This document shows, one piece after another, positions 8,713 through 17,142 of a DNA stretch of 32,071 nucleotides. The DNA is from Actinomycetota bacterium (GTDB taxonomy: Bacteria > Actinomycetota > Acidimicrobiia > Acidimicrobiales > Acidimicrobilacustridaceae): NCBI GenBank assembly GCA_016185305.1, contig JACPNV010000037.1, forward strand, positions 1 to 32,071. The letters are read 5' to 3'. A model generated the notes under the pieces. It searched no databases, was not told the DNA's origin, and worked only from the letters and a program-made list of their open reading frames with translations. Each line of letters begins with the position of its first letter. Position 1 is the stretch's first letter. A program made the position numbers and the translations under genes.

Positions 8713-9704
8713 ACGACAACGCCATCGTCGTGCAGGGCCTGCACAAGAGCTTCGGCGACGTCCACGCGGTCAAGGGCATCGACCTGGAGGTCGAGCGAGC
8801 GACGGTCTACGGGCTGCTCGGCCCCAACGGCGCCGGCAAGACGACGACCGTTCGCGTGCTCACCACCATCCTCCATCCCGATCAAGGCTCGGCGTCGGTG
8901 CTCGGTCTCGACGTGGTCGACGATGCCCAAGCCGTGCGTGAGCGCATCGGGCTGGCCGGCCAGTACGCGGCCATCGACGAGCACCTCACCGGGCGCGAGA
9001 ACCTGCGGCTGGCCGGCAACCTCTCGCACCTGCCCAAGGCGCTCACCCGCCAGCGCGCCGGCGATCTGCTCGAACGGTTCGGCCTCGCCGACGCGGCTGA
9101 TCGGCCCGCCAACACCTACTCCGGTGGCATGCGCCGGCGGCTCGACCTGGCGGCGGCGCTCGTCCACCGCCCGCCCGTCCTGTTCCTCGACGAACCGACC
9201 ACCGGGCTCGATCCCGCTTCGCGCAAAGATCTCTGGGGCGTCATCGACGAGCTGGTTGCCGACGGCACGACCGTGCTGCTCACCACGCAGTACTTGGAGG
9301 AGGCCGATCGCCTGGCGAAGCGCCTTGCGGTCATCGACCTCGGCGTCGTCATCGCCGAGGGCACACCACAGGAGTTGAAGGCGCGCATGGGCGGAACGGT
9401 CATCGACGTCGGCTTCGCGGACCACGAGACCGCGACCAACGCCGCGATCGTCGTCCGAAGTGCTCCCGAGCTAGACGCCCAGGACGAAGACATCAGGGTC
9501 GACGGCTCGATGATCGAGCTGGCCGTCGACGATGGCCCGAAGACCGCGATCGTGCTCCTTCGCACGCTCGACGCCAACAGCCTCACACCGACCACGCTCG
9601 CCGTGCGCGAGCCGAGCCTCGACGACGTGTTCCTCACACTGACCGGCCACAAGGCCGAAGACGGCGCCGACCACGCGAACCTCGCAGAACGGGGAGCTGC
9701 ATGA
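8709..9704 (+). CDS. ABC transporter ATP-binding protein, DrrA (daunorubicin resistance) family
   Basis: A 331-residue ATPase. Walker A GPNGAGKT is at 38-45, the signature YSGGMRRRLDLA is near 137, and Walker B is in FLDEPTTGLDP near 158. The D-loop and switch region follow with TTQYLEEADRLAKRLAVID. The C-terminal extension (about 220-331) with PSLDDVFLTLTG is typical of DrrA-type exporters. It should pair with the adjacent permease to export a lipophilic drug or lipid. Its start overlaps the stop of the leader ORF and its stop overlaps the permease start (ATGA at 9701-9704), so all three are probably translationally coupled. The divergent MarR is the likely regulator. Confidence 0.93.
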   Translation: MNDNAIVVQGLHKSFGDVHAVKGIDLEVERATVYGLLGPNGAGKTTTVRVLTTILHPDQGSASVLGLDVVDDAQAVRERIGLAGQYAAIDEHLTGRENLRLAGNLSHLPKALTRQRAGDLLERFGLADAADRPANTYSGGMRRRLDLAAALVHRPPVLFLDEPTTGLDPASRKDLWGVIDELVADGTTVLLTTQYLEEADRLAKRLAVIDLGVVIAEGTPQELKARMGGTVIDVGFADHETATNAAIVVRSAPELDAQDEDIRVDGSMIELAVDDGPKTAIVLLRTLDANSLTPTTLAVREPSLDDVFLTLTGHKAEDGADHANLAERGAA

Positions 9705-10585
9705 GCGAGACGACTGCAACCAACTCGGCGGAGACGGCAGCCAGCCTGGCACCGATCGTCGACGGCTCACCGCCGACCGCTCACAAGAGCCGCCTCTACT
9801 GGGCGTTCGACGATGCCAAGACCGTCGCGTGGCGCAACCTCCTCAAGTACGTGCGCGTCCCGCAGCTCATCGTCTTCTCCACGATCCAACCGATCATGTT
9901 CGTGCTGCTGTTCCGCTACGTGTTCGGCGGCGCCATCAACACCGGCCCGATCCCCTACGTCGACTACCTCATGCCGGGCATCTTCGTGCAGACGGTGCTC
10001 TTCGGCGCCACGTCGACCGGCATCGGTCTGGCCGAAGACGCCAACACCGGCCTCCTCGAACGCTTCCGGTCGCTGCCGATGGCGCGCAGTGCCGTGCTCA
10101 CCGGTCGCACCCTCGCCGACGTCGTCCGCAACTTCCTCGTCGTGATCCTCATGGTCGTCGTCGGGTACCTCGTGGGGTTCCGGTTCCACGGGACGATCGC
10201 GGAGTCGACGCTCGCCATCCTGCTCGTCGTGCTGTTCGGCTACGCGTTCAGTTGGGTGGCCGCGCTCATCGGGCTGCGGGCATCGACGCCCGAGGCCGCG
10301 CAAGCGGCGACGTTCCCGGTGCTCTTCCCGCTCGTGTTCGCCAGCTCCGCGTTCGTGCCGACGGCGACCATGCCGACCTGGCTGCAGGCCTTCGCCAACA
10401 ACCAGCCGGTGTCGATCGTGATCAACGCGAGCCGGCAACTGGTCCTCGGCGGCTACATCGAGGACAACCGGTTGTACGTCGGCGTGAACTGGTTCGACGT
10501 GGGCCTCGCCGTGCTCTGGATGATCGGCATCACCGCCGTGTTCGCCCCCCTCGCCGTCCGCGCCTACCGCAAGAAGGTGAGCTGA
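9701..10585 (+). CDS. ABC-2 type transporter permease, DrrB-like
   Basis: A 294-residue membrane protein with a hydrophilic N-terminal tail of about 40 residues and then about six hydrophobic segments. Examples are LIVFSTIQPIMFVLLFRYVF near residue 65 and the C-terminal VGLAVLWMIGITAVFAPLAV stretch. MPGIFVQTVLFGATSTGIGLAE and LLERFRSLPMARSAVL are typical of ABC-2 (DrrB) permeases. It forms the membrane half of the exporter encoded with the preceding ATPase; the genes overlap by 4 bp. A hairpin without a U-tract follows the stop. Confidence 0.92.
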   Translation: MSETTATNSAETAASLAPIVDGSPPTAHKSRLYWAFDDAKTVAWRNLLKYVRVPQLIVFSTIQPIMFVLLFRYVFGGAINTGPIPYVDYLMPGIFVQTVLFGATSTGIGLAEDANTGLLERFRSLPMARSAVLTGRTLADVVRNFLVVILMVVVGYLVGFRFHGTIAESTLAILLVVLFGYAFSWVAALIGLRASTPEAAQAATFPVLFPLVFASSAFVPTATMPTWLQAFANNQPVSIVINASRQLVLGGYIEDNRLYVGVNWFDVGLAVLWMIGITAVFAPLAVRAYRKKVS

Positions 10586-10596
10586 AGGTCCCGGCC

Positions 10597-10618
10597 CGCG
10601 CAACCAGGCGCTTGCGCG
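10597..10618 (+). terminator. GC-rich hairpin after ABC permease gene
   Basis: A 7-bp stem, CGCGCAA paired with TTGCGCG, with an 8-nt loop starts 12 bp after the permease stop. No run of T follows, so this is at best a weak or Rho-independent-like pause site. It separates the exporter operon from the sulfatase/TetR operon. Confidence 0.3.
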
Positions 10619-10631
10619 CCCGGTCCCGGTC

Positions 10632-10665
10632 CCCTAGATTGTAGTCACTCGACTACAATCTAGGG
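10632..10665. promoter_or_regulatory. 34-bp palindrome over the sulfatase ribosome binding site, candidate TetR operator
   Basis: Two perfect 15-bp arms, CCCTAGATTGTAGTC and its reverse complement, are separated by the 4-nt centre ACTC. The right arm ends in TAGGG, which with the following AG forms the ribosome binding site 8 nt before the ATG at 10673. The inner core GTAGTC-N4-GACTAC has the size of a TetR dimer site, and a TetR gene is the second gene of this operon, so autorepression is likely (inference). As RNA it would form a 15-bp hairpin that could also hide the ribosome binding site. The arms are AT-rich against a GC-rich background. Confidence 0.75.
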
Positions 10666-10672
10666 AGCAGCC

Positions 10673-12376
10673 ATGCCCGCCGACGACCCGGCGACGGAGA
10701 CCATCCCCGACTTCCGGGGCCACGAGCACGTCCACCCCGAGCTGGCCGACCACGCGCGCCGCTACGAGCGCCGCGTCGAGCAGGTGACCGACCGGGTCTT
10801 CGTCGCCATCGGCTACGGGCTGGCCAACACGGTCATGATCGTGGGTGACGGCGGCATCGTCGTCGTCGACGTCATGGAGAGCGTCGAGGCCGCGGCCGAG
10901 GCGCGCGACGCGCTGCGGGCCTTCAGCGACCTTCCGGTCAAGGCGCTCGTCTACACCCACGGCCATCCCGATCACGTTTGGGGCGGGCGAGCGTGGGTCA
11001 GCGAGGGCGAGGAGCGCGATGTCGACGTGATCGCCCACGAGTCGGTTGGTCACTTCGTCAACGAGTTCGCCAACATCCTCTCTCCCCGCTACACGCTCGG
11101 CGGCATCTACATGTACGGCGGCGCGCTCCCCCACTCGGGCGACGGCTTCGTCGTCAACGGCATCGGGCCGCGCCTGCACGCCGGCCACCGCGGCTACATC
11201 CCGCCGACACGAACCTTCACCGTCGAGGACGAGGCCGAGGTGGCCGGCGTGCGCATGCAGCTCGTGTTCGCTCCGGGCGAATCGCCCGACCAGATCTTCG
11301 TGTGGCTGCCCGACGACCGGGTGCTGCTCTCCGGAGACAACCTGTACCGCTCGTACCCGAACCTCTACACGATCCGCGGCGCACGCTTCCGCGATCCACG
11401 CGACTGGTATGGCAGCCTCGACAAGATGCGCGCCCACCGACCCGAACACCTCGTGCCTTGCCATGGAGGCCCGATCTCCGGCGCTCGCGAGGTGATGGAC
11501 ACGCTCACCGCCTACCGCGACGGCATCCAGTTCGTGTTCGACCAGACCATCCGGGGCATGAACAGGGGGCTCACTCCCGATGAGCTCGCGGGCACCATCG
11601 AGCTCCCCCCGCACCTGCGCGAGCACCCGTACCTGCGTGAGCTCTACGGCCAGGTCGACTTCTGCGTCCGCGAGATCTACGCCGGCCTGTATGGCTGGTT
11701 CAGCGGCGAGGGCAGCGACCTGCTGCCGCCACCACCCGAGGAGGAGTCGAGCGAGATCGTCGTGCTCGCCGGGGGCCTCGATCCTGCCACCTCGGCGTTG
11801 AAGGTCGCGGTCGAAGGCGGGCGGCACCGGTGGGCCGCCCGCCTCGCGACCCACATCCTCCGCGTCGAGCCCGGCAACGAGACCGTGAAGGTGCTGAAGG
11901 CCACCGCGCTGACCGCGCTCGCGTACGAGACGATCAACGCCAACGCGCGCCACTGGTGGCTCACCGAGGCCGCCGTGCTGAAGGGCGAGGTGCCACTGAC
12001 GCCCGAGATCGGCGGCGTCATCGCAAACAGCCGGGCGGCCGGCGTGCTTGCCGGCGTTCCGGTGCGCGAGACCGTCGCTGCGCTCGCCGTCCGGCTCGAT
12101 CCGATCGCGTCGGCCGATGTCGACCGCACGATCGTCGTGCGGGTGCCGGGCGAGGCCGAGGTCGCGCTGGCGATCCGGCGCGGCGTGTGTGCCGTCGAGC
12201 CCTTCGGCATCGACCAACCCGATCTCGCGATCGAGCTGAGCAAGGCCGACCTCGTGCAACTCGCGCTCGGCGAGCGCCCGTGGACCGGAGCGGTCGCCGA
12301 CGGCTCGGTGGCCGTCGAGGGCGGCACACAGCTCTTCCTCGACACCACCACGCTGTTCGACGGGTGGAAGCCATGA
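10673..12376 (+). CDS. Metallo-beta-lactamase-fold alkyl sulfatase (SdsA1/Bds1 family)
   Basis: A 567-residue protein. The MBL domain carries the metal motif HxHxDH as YTHGHPDHVWGG near residue 95. Further metal-site regions are FAPGESPDQ (about 203), LLSGDNLYRSYPN (about 220-232) and LVPCHGG (about 262). The central helical dimerisation domain includes ALTALAYETINANARHWWL, and the last 100-120 residues look like an SCP2-type sterol-carrier domain. This order matches secreted or cytoplasmic alkyl sulfatases that release primary alcohols from alkyl sulfates such as SDS. From memory of the family, the usual glutamate of the AEN motif appears as aspartate here. No clear signal peptide is present. 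It overlaps the following TetR gene by 4 bp. Confidence 0.85.
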   Translation: MPADDPATETIPDFRGHEHVHPELADHARRYERRVEQVTDRVFVAIGYGLANTVMIVGDGGIVVVDVMESVEAAAEARDALRAFSDLPVKALVYTHGHPDHVWGGRAWVSEGEERDVDVIAHESVGHFVNEFANILSPRYTLGGIYMYGGALPHSGDGFVVNGIGPRLHAGHRGYIPPTRTFTVEDEAEVAGVRMQLVFAPGESPDQIFVWLPDDRVLLSGDNLYRSYPNLYTIRGARFRDPRDWYGSLDKMRAHRPEHLVPCHGGPISGAREVMDTLTAYRDGIQFVFDQTIRGMNRGLTPDELAGTIELPPHLREHPYLRELYGQVDFCVREIYAGLYGWFSGEGSDLLPPPPEEESSEIVVLAGGLDPATSALKVAVEGGRHRWAARLATHILRVEPGNETVKVLKATALTALAYETINANARHWWLTEAAVLKGEVPLTPEIGGVIANSRAAGVLAGVPVRETVAALAVRLDPIASADVDRTIVVRVPGEAEVALAIRRGVCAVEPFGIDQPDLAIELSKADLVQLALGERPWTGAVADGSVAVEGGTQLFLDTTTLFDGWKP

Positions 12377-12990
12377 CGAGCACGCCGCCGCGGACACGGG
12401 GCCGCCGCCCGGCGACCGCCGGCGCGCCTCACGGCCGGGAAGAGGTCGAGGCGGCGCTGATCCAGTCGGCCGCCGAGCTGTTCTCCCAGCGAGGCCCGAA
12501 CGCCGTGTCGATCCGCGACGTGGCCAGCCGGGCCGGCGTGAACCACGGCCTCATGCACCGCTACTTCGGTTCCAAGGACGGGCTCCTCGGCGCCGTCCTC
12601 GACCGGTTCGCGGCCGGCGTGGCCGGCGAGGTTGCTGGTGGCGTCGCGGGACGAGTTGACGGTGCGCTCGACGGCGAGCCCGGCTCGGTCACCGATCTCT
12701 ACTGGCGGGTGCTCGCTCGCTCCATCCTCGACGGGCGCGATCCGTCGTTGCTGCAGCGCGACCACCCGACGGTTCGCATGCTCGTGGCGTGGGGCCGGCG
12801 CGACCTCGCCCTCGAAGCCGACGACGCGAAGGTGTGGGCCGCGCAGGTCCTCGCCTTGCAGCTCGGCTGGCGCATGTTCGAGCCGTTCCTCACCGCCGCG
12901 GCCGGCCTCGACTCGATCGACCCGGAGAAGGTCGCCAGCTCGCTCGAGACCTCGACCGTCCGGCTGGCCCCTTCGAGGCTCGCCAGATAG
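12373..12990 (+). CDS. TetR family regulator coupled to the sulfatase gene
   Basis: A 205-residue regulator with a basic N-terminal tail (TRGRRPATAG). Its helix-turn-helix is VSIRDVASRAGVNHGLMHRYF at about residues 46-66, followed by SKDGLLGAVLDRF. The ligand-binding C-terminal domain is unassigned. The ATG at 12373 overlaps the sulfatase stop (ATGA), so the two are translated together. The large palindrome before the sulfatase is the likely binding site, giving an autoregulated sulfatase-TetR unit. Its stop is 62 bp before the next gene on the same strand. Confidence 0.9.
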   Translation: MTSTPPRTRGRRPATAGAPHGREEVEAALIQSAAELFSQRGPNAVSIRDVASRAGVNHGLMHRYFGSKDGLLGAVLDRFAAGVAGEVAGGVAGRVDGALDGEPGSVTDLYWRVLARSILDGRDPSLLQRDHPTVRMLVAWGRRDLALEADDAKVWAAQVLALQLGWRMFEPFLTAAAGLDSIDPEKVASSLETSTVRLAPSRLAR

Positions 12991-13052
12991 GCAAGACGCG
13001 GTCGGCCCGCGGCAGCCACGTTCCCCCTCGCCCGGTGCGCGAGAGTAAGACC

Positions 13053-14294
13053 GTGGCTGCGGTCTCCCCCACCATCGCCCGGTTCCTCGCCGACGTCCGG
13101 CCGGGCACCCCGTGCCTGGTGATGGACCTCGGCATCGTCGAAGACCGCTACCGCTCGCTCACCGGCGGCCTGCCGGGCACGACGGTCAACTACGCGCTCA
13201 AGGCGAACAGCGAGGTCGAGGTGGTGGAGCTGCTGGCCGACCTGGGCGCGTCGTTCGATGTCGCCAGCCCGGCCGAGATCGATCTCTGCCTGAAGGTCGG
13301 CGTCGAGCCCGACCGCATCTCCTATGGCAACACCCTGAAGAAGGAAGGCGACATCGCGGGCGCGTTCGAGCGCGGCGTGACCACGTTCGCGTTCGACAGC
13401 GAAGGCGAGCTCGCCAAGCTGGCCCGAGCCGCGCCCGGCGCATCGGTGTTCTGCCGGCTGCTCACCTCGGGTGCCGGCGCCGACTGGCCCTTGAACCGCA
13501 AGTTCGGGTGCGACGTCGCCATGGCGATCGAGCTGCTCACCGGAGCGGCCACGCTCGGGCTCGACCCCTGTGGCGTCAGCTTCCATGTCGGCTCGCAGCA
13601 ACGCGAGCCGCAGCAGTGGGACGTCGCCATCCGCGATGCCGCCATCGTCTTCGGCGCGCTGCGAGACGCGGGCTCGCCGCTCCGCCTCCTCAACCTCGGC
13701 GGCGGCTTCCCCGCCGACTACCTCGGCGAGCGACCCCCCTTGGCGGCCTACACGGCGGCGATCGGCGAGAGCCTCGAGCGCCATTTCGGCACCGACCAGG
13801 CCGAGACCGTGATCGAACCGGGTCGCTATGTCGTCGCGGACGCAGGTGTGCTGCACACCGAAGTGGTCCTGGTGTCGCGCAAGTCGAGCCACGACGACCA
13901 CCGGTGGGTCTATCTCGACACCGGCGTGTTCGGCGGGCTGGCCGAGACGCTCGACGAAGCGATCAAGTACCCGATCATCACGTCCCGCGACGCCGACCGC
14001 GCCGCCGGCGAGGCACGCGGCCCGGTCGTGCTCGCCGGCCCGACGTGCGACAGCATCGACGTGCTCTACGAGCACCACCGCTACGAGCTGCCGCTGTCGC
14101 TGGCCCCCGGCGACACGGTCACGTTCTTGAGCGCCGGCGCCTACACCAAGGCCTACTGCACCGACGGGTTCAACGGCTTCTTCCCGCTGCCCGCCTACTG
14201 CCTGCCACCGAACGACATCCCGTCGAACGGCGCTCGCACGAGGAACGACGAGAACCGCCACACGTCGTCGGGGTCGGGCTCGGCGACGCCGTAG
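13053..14294 (+). CDS. Ornithine/diaminopimelate-type PLP decarboxylase, probable ornithine decarboxylase
   Basis: A 413-residue fold-III PLP enzyme. The PLP lysine is K50 in VNYALKAN. SFHVGSQ (about 175), LNLGGGFPADY (about 217) and IEPGRYVV (about 256) bind the cofactor phosphate. The catalytic cysteine is C332 in GPTCDSIDVL, a motif characteristic of eukaryotic-type ornithine decarboxylases. It should make putrescine from ornithine, and the adjacent homospermidine synthase would use putrescine. GTG at 13053 is chosen because homology-like sequence begins there; the open frame further upstream is antisense-like. The core ends with NGFFPLPAYC near 14190, but the frame continues about 34 residues as antisense of the convergent synthase gene, an unusual tail. 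Confidence 0.88.
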   Translation: MAAVSPTIARFLADVRPGTPCLVMDLGIVEDRYRSLTGGLPGTTVNYALKANSEVEVVELLADLGASFDVASPAEIDLCLKVGVEPDRISYGNTLKKEGDIAGAFERGVTTFAFDSEGELAKLARAAPGASVFCRLLTSGAGADWPLNRKFGCDVAMAIELLTGAATLGLDPCGVSFHVGSQQREPQQWDVAIRDAAIVFGALRDAGSPLRLLNLGGGFPADYLGERPPLAAYTAAIGESLERHFGTDQAETVIEPGRYVVADAGVLHTEVVLVSRKSSHDDHRWVYLDTGVFGGLAETLDEAIKYPIITSRDADRAAGEARGPVVLAGPTCDSIDVLYEHHRYELPLSLAPGDTVTFLSAGAYTKAYCTDGFNGFFPLPAYCLPPNDIPSNGARTRNDENRHTSSGSGSATP

Positions 14295-15673
14295 CCCGCG
14301 AACGGATCGCGCCGCTCGGCCAAGGGCGACCAGTCCACCGCTCGCGACACGAACGGGCCGAGGTAGGGCCGGGCGTGTTCGAGGATGAGCTCGTGCGGGA
14401 GCTCATCAGGCAACCGCACACCCTCCTCGGGATGTTCGAGGAGCCACTGCACGGCTCCGAGCACGCCCGCGGCCACCTGCAAGGTCGTCGCGTTCTGGCC
14501 GGGCACGAGCCGCCGCGCCTCGTGGATGTCGAGCAGCGAGCCCACCCACCACGAGCCGAGCGCATGGCCCATGAGCAACACGCCGAGCTCGTCTCGACCC
14601 TCGACGATGTCGTCGTTCATGATGCGTTGATCGGTTTGGAGGACGTCGCCGCGCATCTGGAGCTCGTGCAGGCTGGCGATGGCCGCGTCGGCAGGGCAGT
14701 ACGCGTAGTTGACTGTCGGTCGGTAGCGCGCGGACAGCCCGCCGTCGTTCCACACCGTCAGGTGCTCAGAGATCGAGAACGCCTCGCCGTGGCGGATCAC
14801 CATGCCGACGATGCCACCGGCCGGCACCCACGAACGGACCCAGGTCCGGTAGCCAGGGTGGGCCAGGCAGATCTGGTTGGCGGGTCCCTCCTCGTGCGCG
14901 TACGCGCCGCCCGGCAGCGCCCGCTCGTGCGTGCCCCACCCGAGCTCGGCCGGCGCGATGCCCTCTTCGTAGAAGCCCTCGACCGACCACGTGTTGACGA
15001 ACTCGTCCTCGCGCTTGGGCCGATCGCTGATCTGCGTGTCGCGCTCGGAGATGTGGATGACCTTGACCCCCAGGGTCTCGGCCAGCCGGTTCCACGAACG
15101 GTCGTCGCGCGCCGCTTCCACGTCCGGGGCGTCGCCGCGGTCGAGCACCGCGGCCGCGATGTCCGCCAGCGCGACCTTGGTGAAGTGCGAGACCAGCCCG
15201 GGGTTGGCGCCGTGATCGAGCACGGCGCTCGGCCCGCGGTTGCCGCCCCATCGCTCGAACATGCGTCGCAGCTCCATGTGGCGCGCGTAGAGCGTGCGTG
15301 CGGTCGGGTGCTCAGCCCCGATGCCGGCGTAGGGGTCCCACACCTCGACCGACGCGTTGACGTAGCGAACGCCGTGTTCGTGGCACCAGTCGAGCAGTGA
15401 CACGGTGCCGAGGTTCCACGCCAGGTCGACGAGGACGTCGCCCGACGAGAGGTAGCGCGCCAAGACCTCGCGGTGGTTCGCTTCGGTGAGCCGTTCGGCG
15501 ACGAACGCCGCGCCCTGATCGGTGACCCAGCGGACCTGATCGGCCGGCACGTCGGCGCAGTCGATCACCGTGTAGCGCGACGGGTCGACCGCGACGTGGC
15601 GGAACAGCAGCGGGAGCGCGCACTGCGACACGCTGCCGAGACCGATGACGAGAACACGGGCCGGCTTCTGCAT
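14195..15673 (-). CDS. hss: Homospermidine synthase
   Basis: A 492-residue enzyme with the saccharopine-dehydrogenase-like architecture of bacterial homospermidine synthases. It has an N-terminal NAD-binding stretch, VLVIGLGSVSQCALPLLFRH, then VLVDLAWNLGTVSLLDWC and GVRYVNASVEVWDPY. The middle carries LDHGANPGLVSHFTK, and MGHALGSWWVGSLLDIHEAR lies in the C-terminal part. It joins two putrescines (or putrescine and spermidine) to form homospermidine in an NAD-dependent reaction. The start is ATG at 15673. It converges on the ornithine decarboxylase gene, and the two 3' ends overlap by 100 bp; the pair forms a short polyamine pathway. Length and motifs match the family well. Confidence 0.9.
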   Translation of the reverse strand: MQKPARVLVIGLGSVSQCALPLLFRHVAVDPSRYTVIDCADVPADQVRWVTDQGAAFVAERLTEANHREVLARYLSSGDVLVDLAWNLGTVSLLDWCHEHGVRYVNASVEVWDPYAGIGAEHPTARTLYARHMELRRMFERWGGNRGPSAVLDHGANPGLVSHFTKVALADIAAAVLDRGDAPDVEAARDDRSWNRLAETLGVKVIHISERDTQISDRPKREDEFVNTWSVEGFYEEGIAPAELGWGTHERALPGGAYAHEEGPANQICLAHPGYRTWVRSWVPAGGIVGMVIRHGEAFSISEHLTVWNDGGLSARYRPTVNYAYCPADAAIASLHELQMRGDVLQTDQRIMNDDIVEGRDELGVLLMGHALGSWWVGSLLDIHEARRLVPGQNATTLQVAAGVLGAVQWLLEHPEEGVRLPDELPHELILEHARPYLGPFVSRAVDWSPLAERRDPFAGYGVAEPDPDDVWRFSSFLVRAPFDGMSFGGRQ

Positions 15674-15722
15674 TCGAGTGCGGAAGGTACCGCATGGCCC
15701 GCACAGGTCAGTGCATCCAGGT

Positions 15723-17141
15723 TCACCCGGCCACGTCAGGCACCCGTGCCCGCGGGGGCGGCGGGAGCTGGAAGCCGACGAGGGCGCCGCCGCCGGCCGC
15801 GTTCTCGGCGAAGACGGTGCCGCCGTGCTCGGCGACGACTTGTTCGACGATGGACAGTCCGAGCCCGGAACCGGGCGCGCTGCGGGCCGCTTCGGATCGG
15901 TAGAACCGCTCGAAGATGTGCGGGAGGTCGCGCTCGTCGAACCCGGCCCCGTGATCGCGAACCTCGACGCGCCCGGCGCGCACGCGCACGTCGATCGGCG
16001 TGCTGGACGGGCTGAACTTGGTCGCGTTGCTCAACAGGTTGGCGACGGCCCGGTCGATCTCGACCGGCCGGGCTTCGACCGAGCACGCCGAGCTGTCGAG
16101 CTGGATCGTTCGGCCCGTCCGCCGGCGAGCGCGCTCGACCGCGGCCGCGACAACCTCGTCGAACCGCACCTCGACCGGCGGCTCGTCGGCCGACGAGTTC
16201 GCTTGGGCGAGCACGACGAGCTCGTTCACCAGGTCGGTGAGCTCCACCAGCTCGAGGCCGACATCATCGATCAGGCGGGCCCGGTCGTGCGGGTCGAGCT
16301 GGTCGGCCGACGCGAGGACCTCGATGTTCGTGCGCAGGCTCGTGAGCGGGGTGCGCAGCTCGTGGCTCGCGTCCTGCACCAACCGCTGCTGTTGCATCCG
16401 CGCCGTGCTCAGCGCGTGCAACATCGCGTTGAAGCTCTCCGCCAGGCGCCCGACCTCGTCACGGCGATCGACCTTGAACGACTCGGCCAGCTCTTGTGTT
16501 GCCGCGATCTTCTCGGTGGCCGCCGTCAGCCGCTCGACCGGTCGCACCGTGTGCCGCGCCACCAACCAGCCGACGGCGGCGGCGACCGCCGTGCCGGCCA
16601 CGCCGAGCAGGATCATCCGGGCGCGCAGGCCGGCCAGCACGTCGCCGGTGCCGGTGACGTCGCGCGCGATCTGGACGGCCGCGCCCTCGTCCACCGGCAC
16701 GGTGTACACGCGGTAGGTCTGGTCGCCTTGCGTCACGTCACGCAGCAGCGCGCTGCTCTTGCCGGCCGCGACGTCGCGATCAGCCGAGGTGATGGGCAGC
16801 TTCACGCCGGAGTTGGCGTAGGTCTCGCCCGCGCCCGTGGCTGTCACGTACTGGACGAGCGCGTCGGGTTGGTCGAACACCGATGCCTGGCCCTCGGACG
16901 GCGAGGGCGCCGGAGGCCCCTGACCCCAGCCCGGTCCGCGCCCGCCTCCTCCTCGCTCGTCGCCGGGACGGTGTTGATCGCTGAGCTGCGCGACCACCTG
17001 CTTGCCACGGTCGTAGAGGAAGCGCTCGCTCTCGCCCTGCAGCTCGGTTGCGGTGACGAGGTAGGCGCCGACGCTGGCGAACGTCACCGTCACCGCGACG
17101 GTGCCAGCGAGGATCAGTGCCAGCCGCCACCGCAGACTCAC
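15723..17141 (-). CDS. Sensor histidine kinase, MprB-like
   Basis: A 472-residue membrane kinase. The first hydrophobic segment (about 8-30) is followed by a roughly 130-residue extracytoplasmic sensor with a Gly/Arg/Pro-rich linker near 60-80. A second membrane segment lies near 180-200, then a HAMP domain. The phosphoacceptor histidine is about H257 in DASHELRTPLTSL. The N-box NLLSNATKFS is near 370 and the G-box GSGLGLSIV near 426; the usual DxGxG appears as DHGAG. GTG at 17141 starts 1 bp after the response regulator stop, so they are one operon. No target or signal can be read. Confidence 0.92.
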   Translation of the reverse strand: MSLRWRLALILAGTVAVTVTFASVGAYLVTATELQGESERFLYDRGKQVVAQLSDQHRPGDERGGGGRGPGWGQGPPAPSPSEGQASVFDQPDALVQYVTATGAGETYANSGVKLPITSADRDVAAGKSSALLRDVTQGDQTYRVYTVPVDEGAAVQIARDVTGTGDVLAGLRARMILLGVAGTAVAAAVGWLVARHTVRPVERLTAATEKIAATQELAESFKVDRRDEVGRLAESFNAMLHALSTARMQQQRLVQDASHELRTPLTSLRTNIEVLASADQLDPHDRARLIDDVGLELVELTDLVNELVVLAQANSSADEPPVEVRFDEVVAAAVERARRRTGRTIQLDSSACSVEARPVEIDRAVANLLSNATKFSPSSTPIDVRVRAGRVEVRDHGAGFDERDLPHIFERFYRSEAARSAPGSGLGLSIVEQVVAEHGGTVFAENAAGGGALVGFQLPPPPRARVPDVAG

Positions 17142-17142
17142 G

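Noticed and set aside
13112..15400. A plus-strand open frame of 762 codons over the decarboxylase and synthase genes
   Set aside because: It overlaps two well-supported enzyme genes in the wrong frame and strand and consists of Arg/Pro/Ala-rich low-complexity text.
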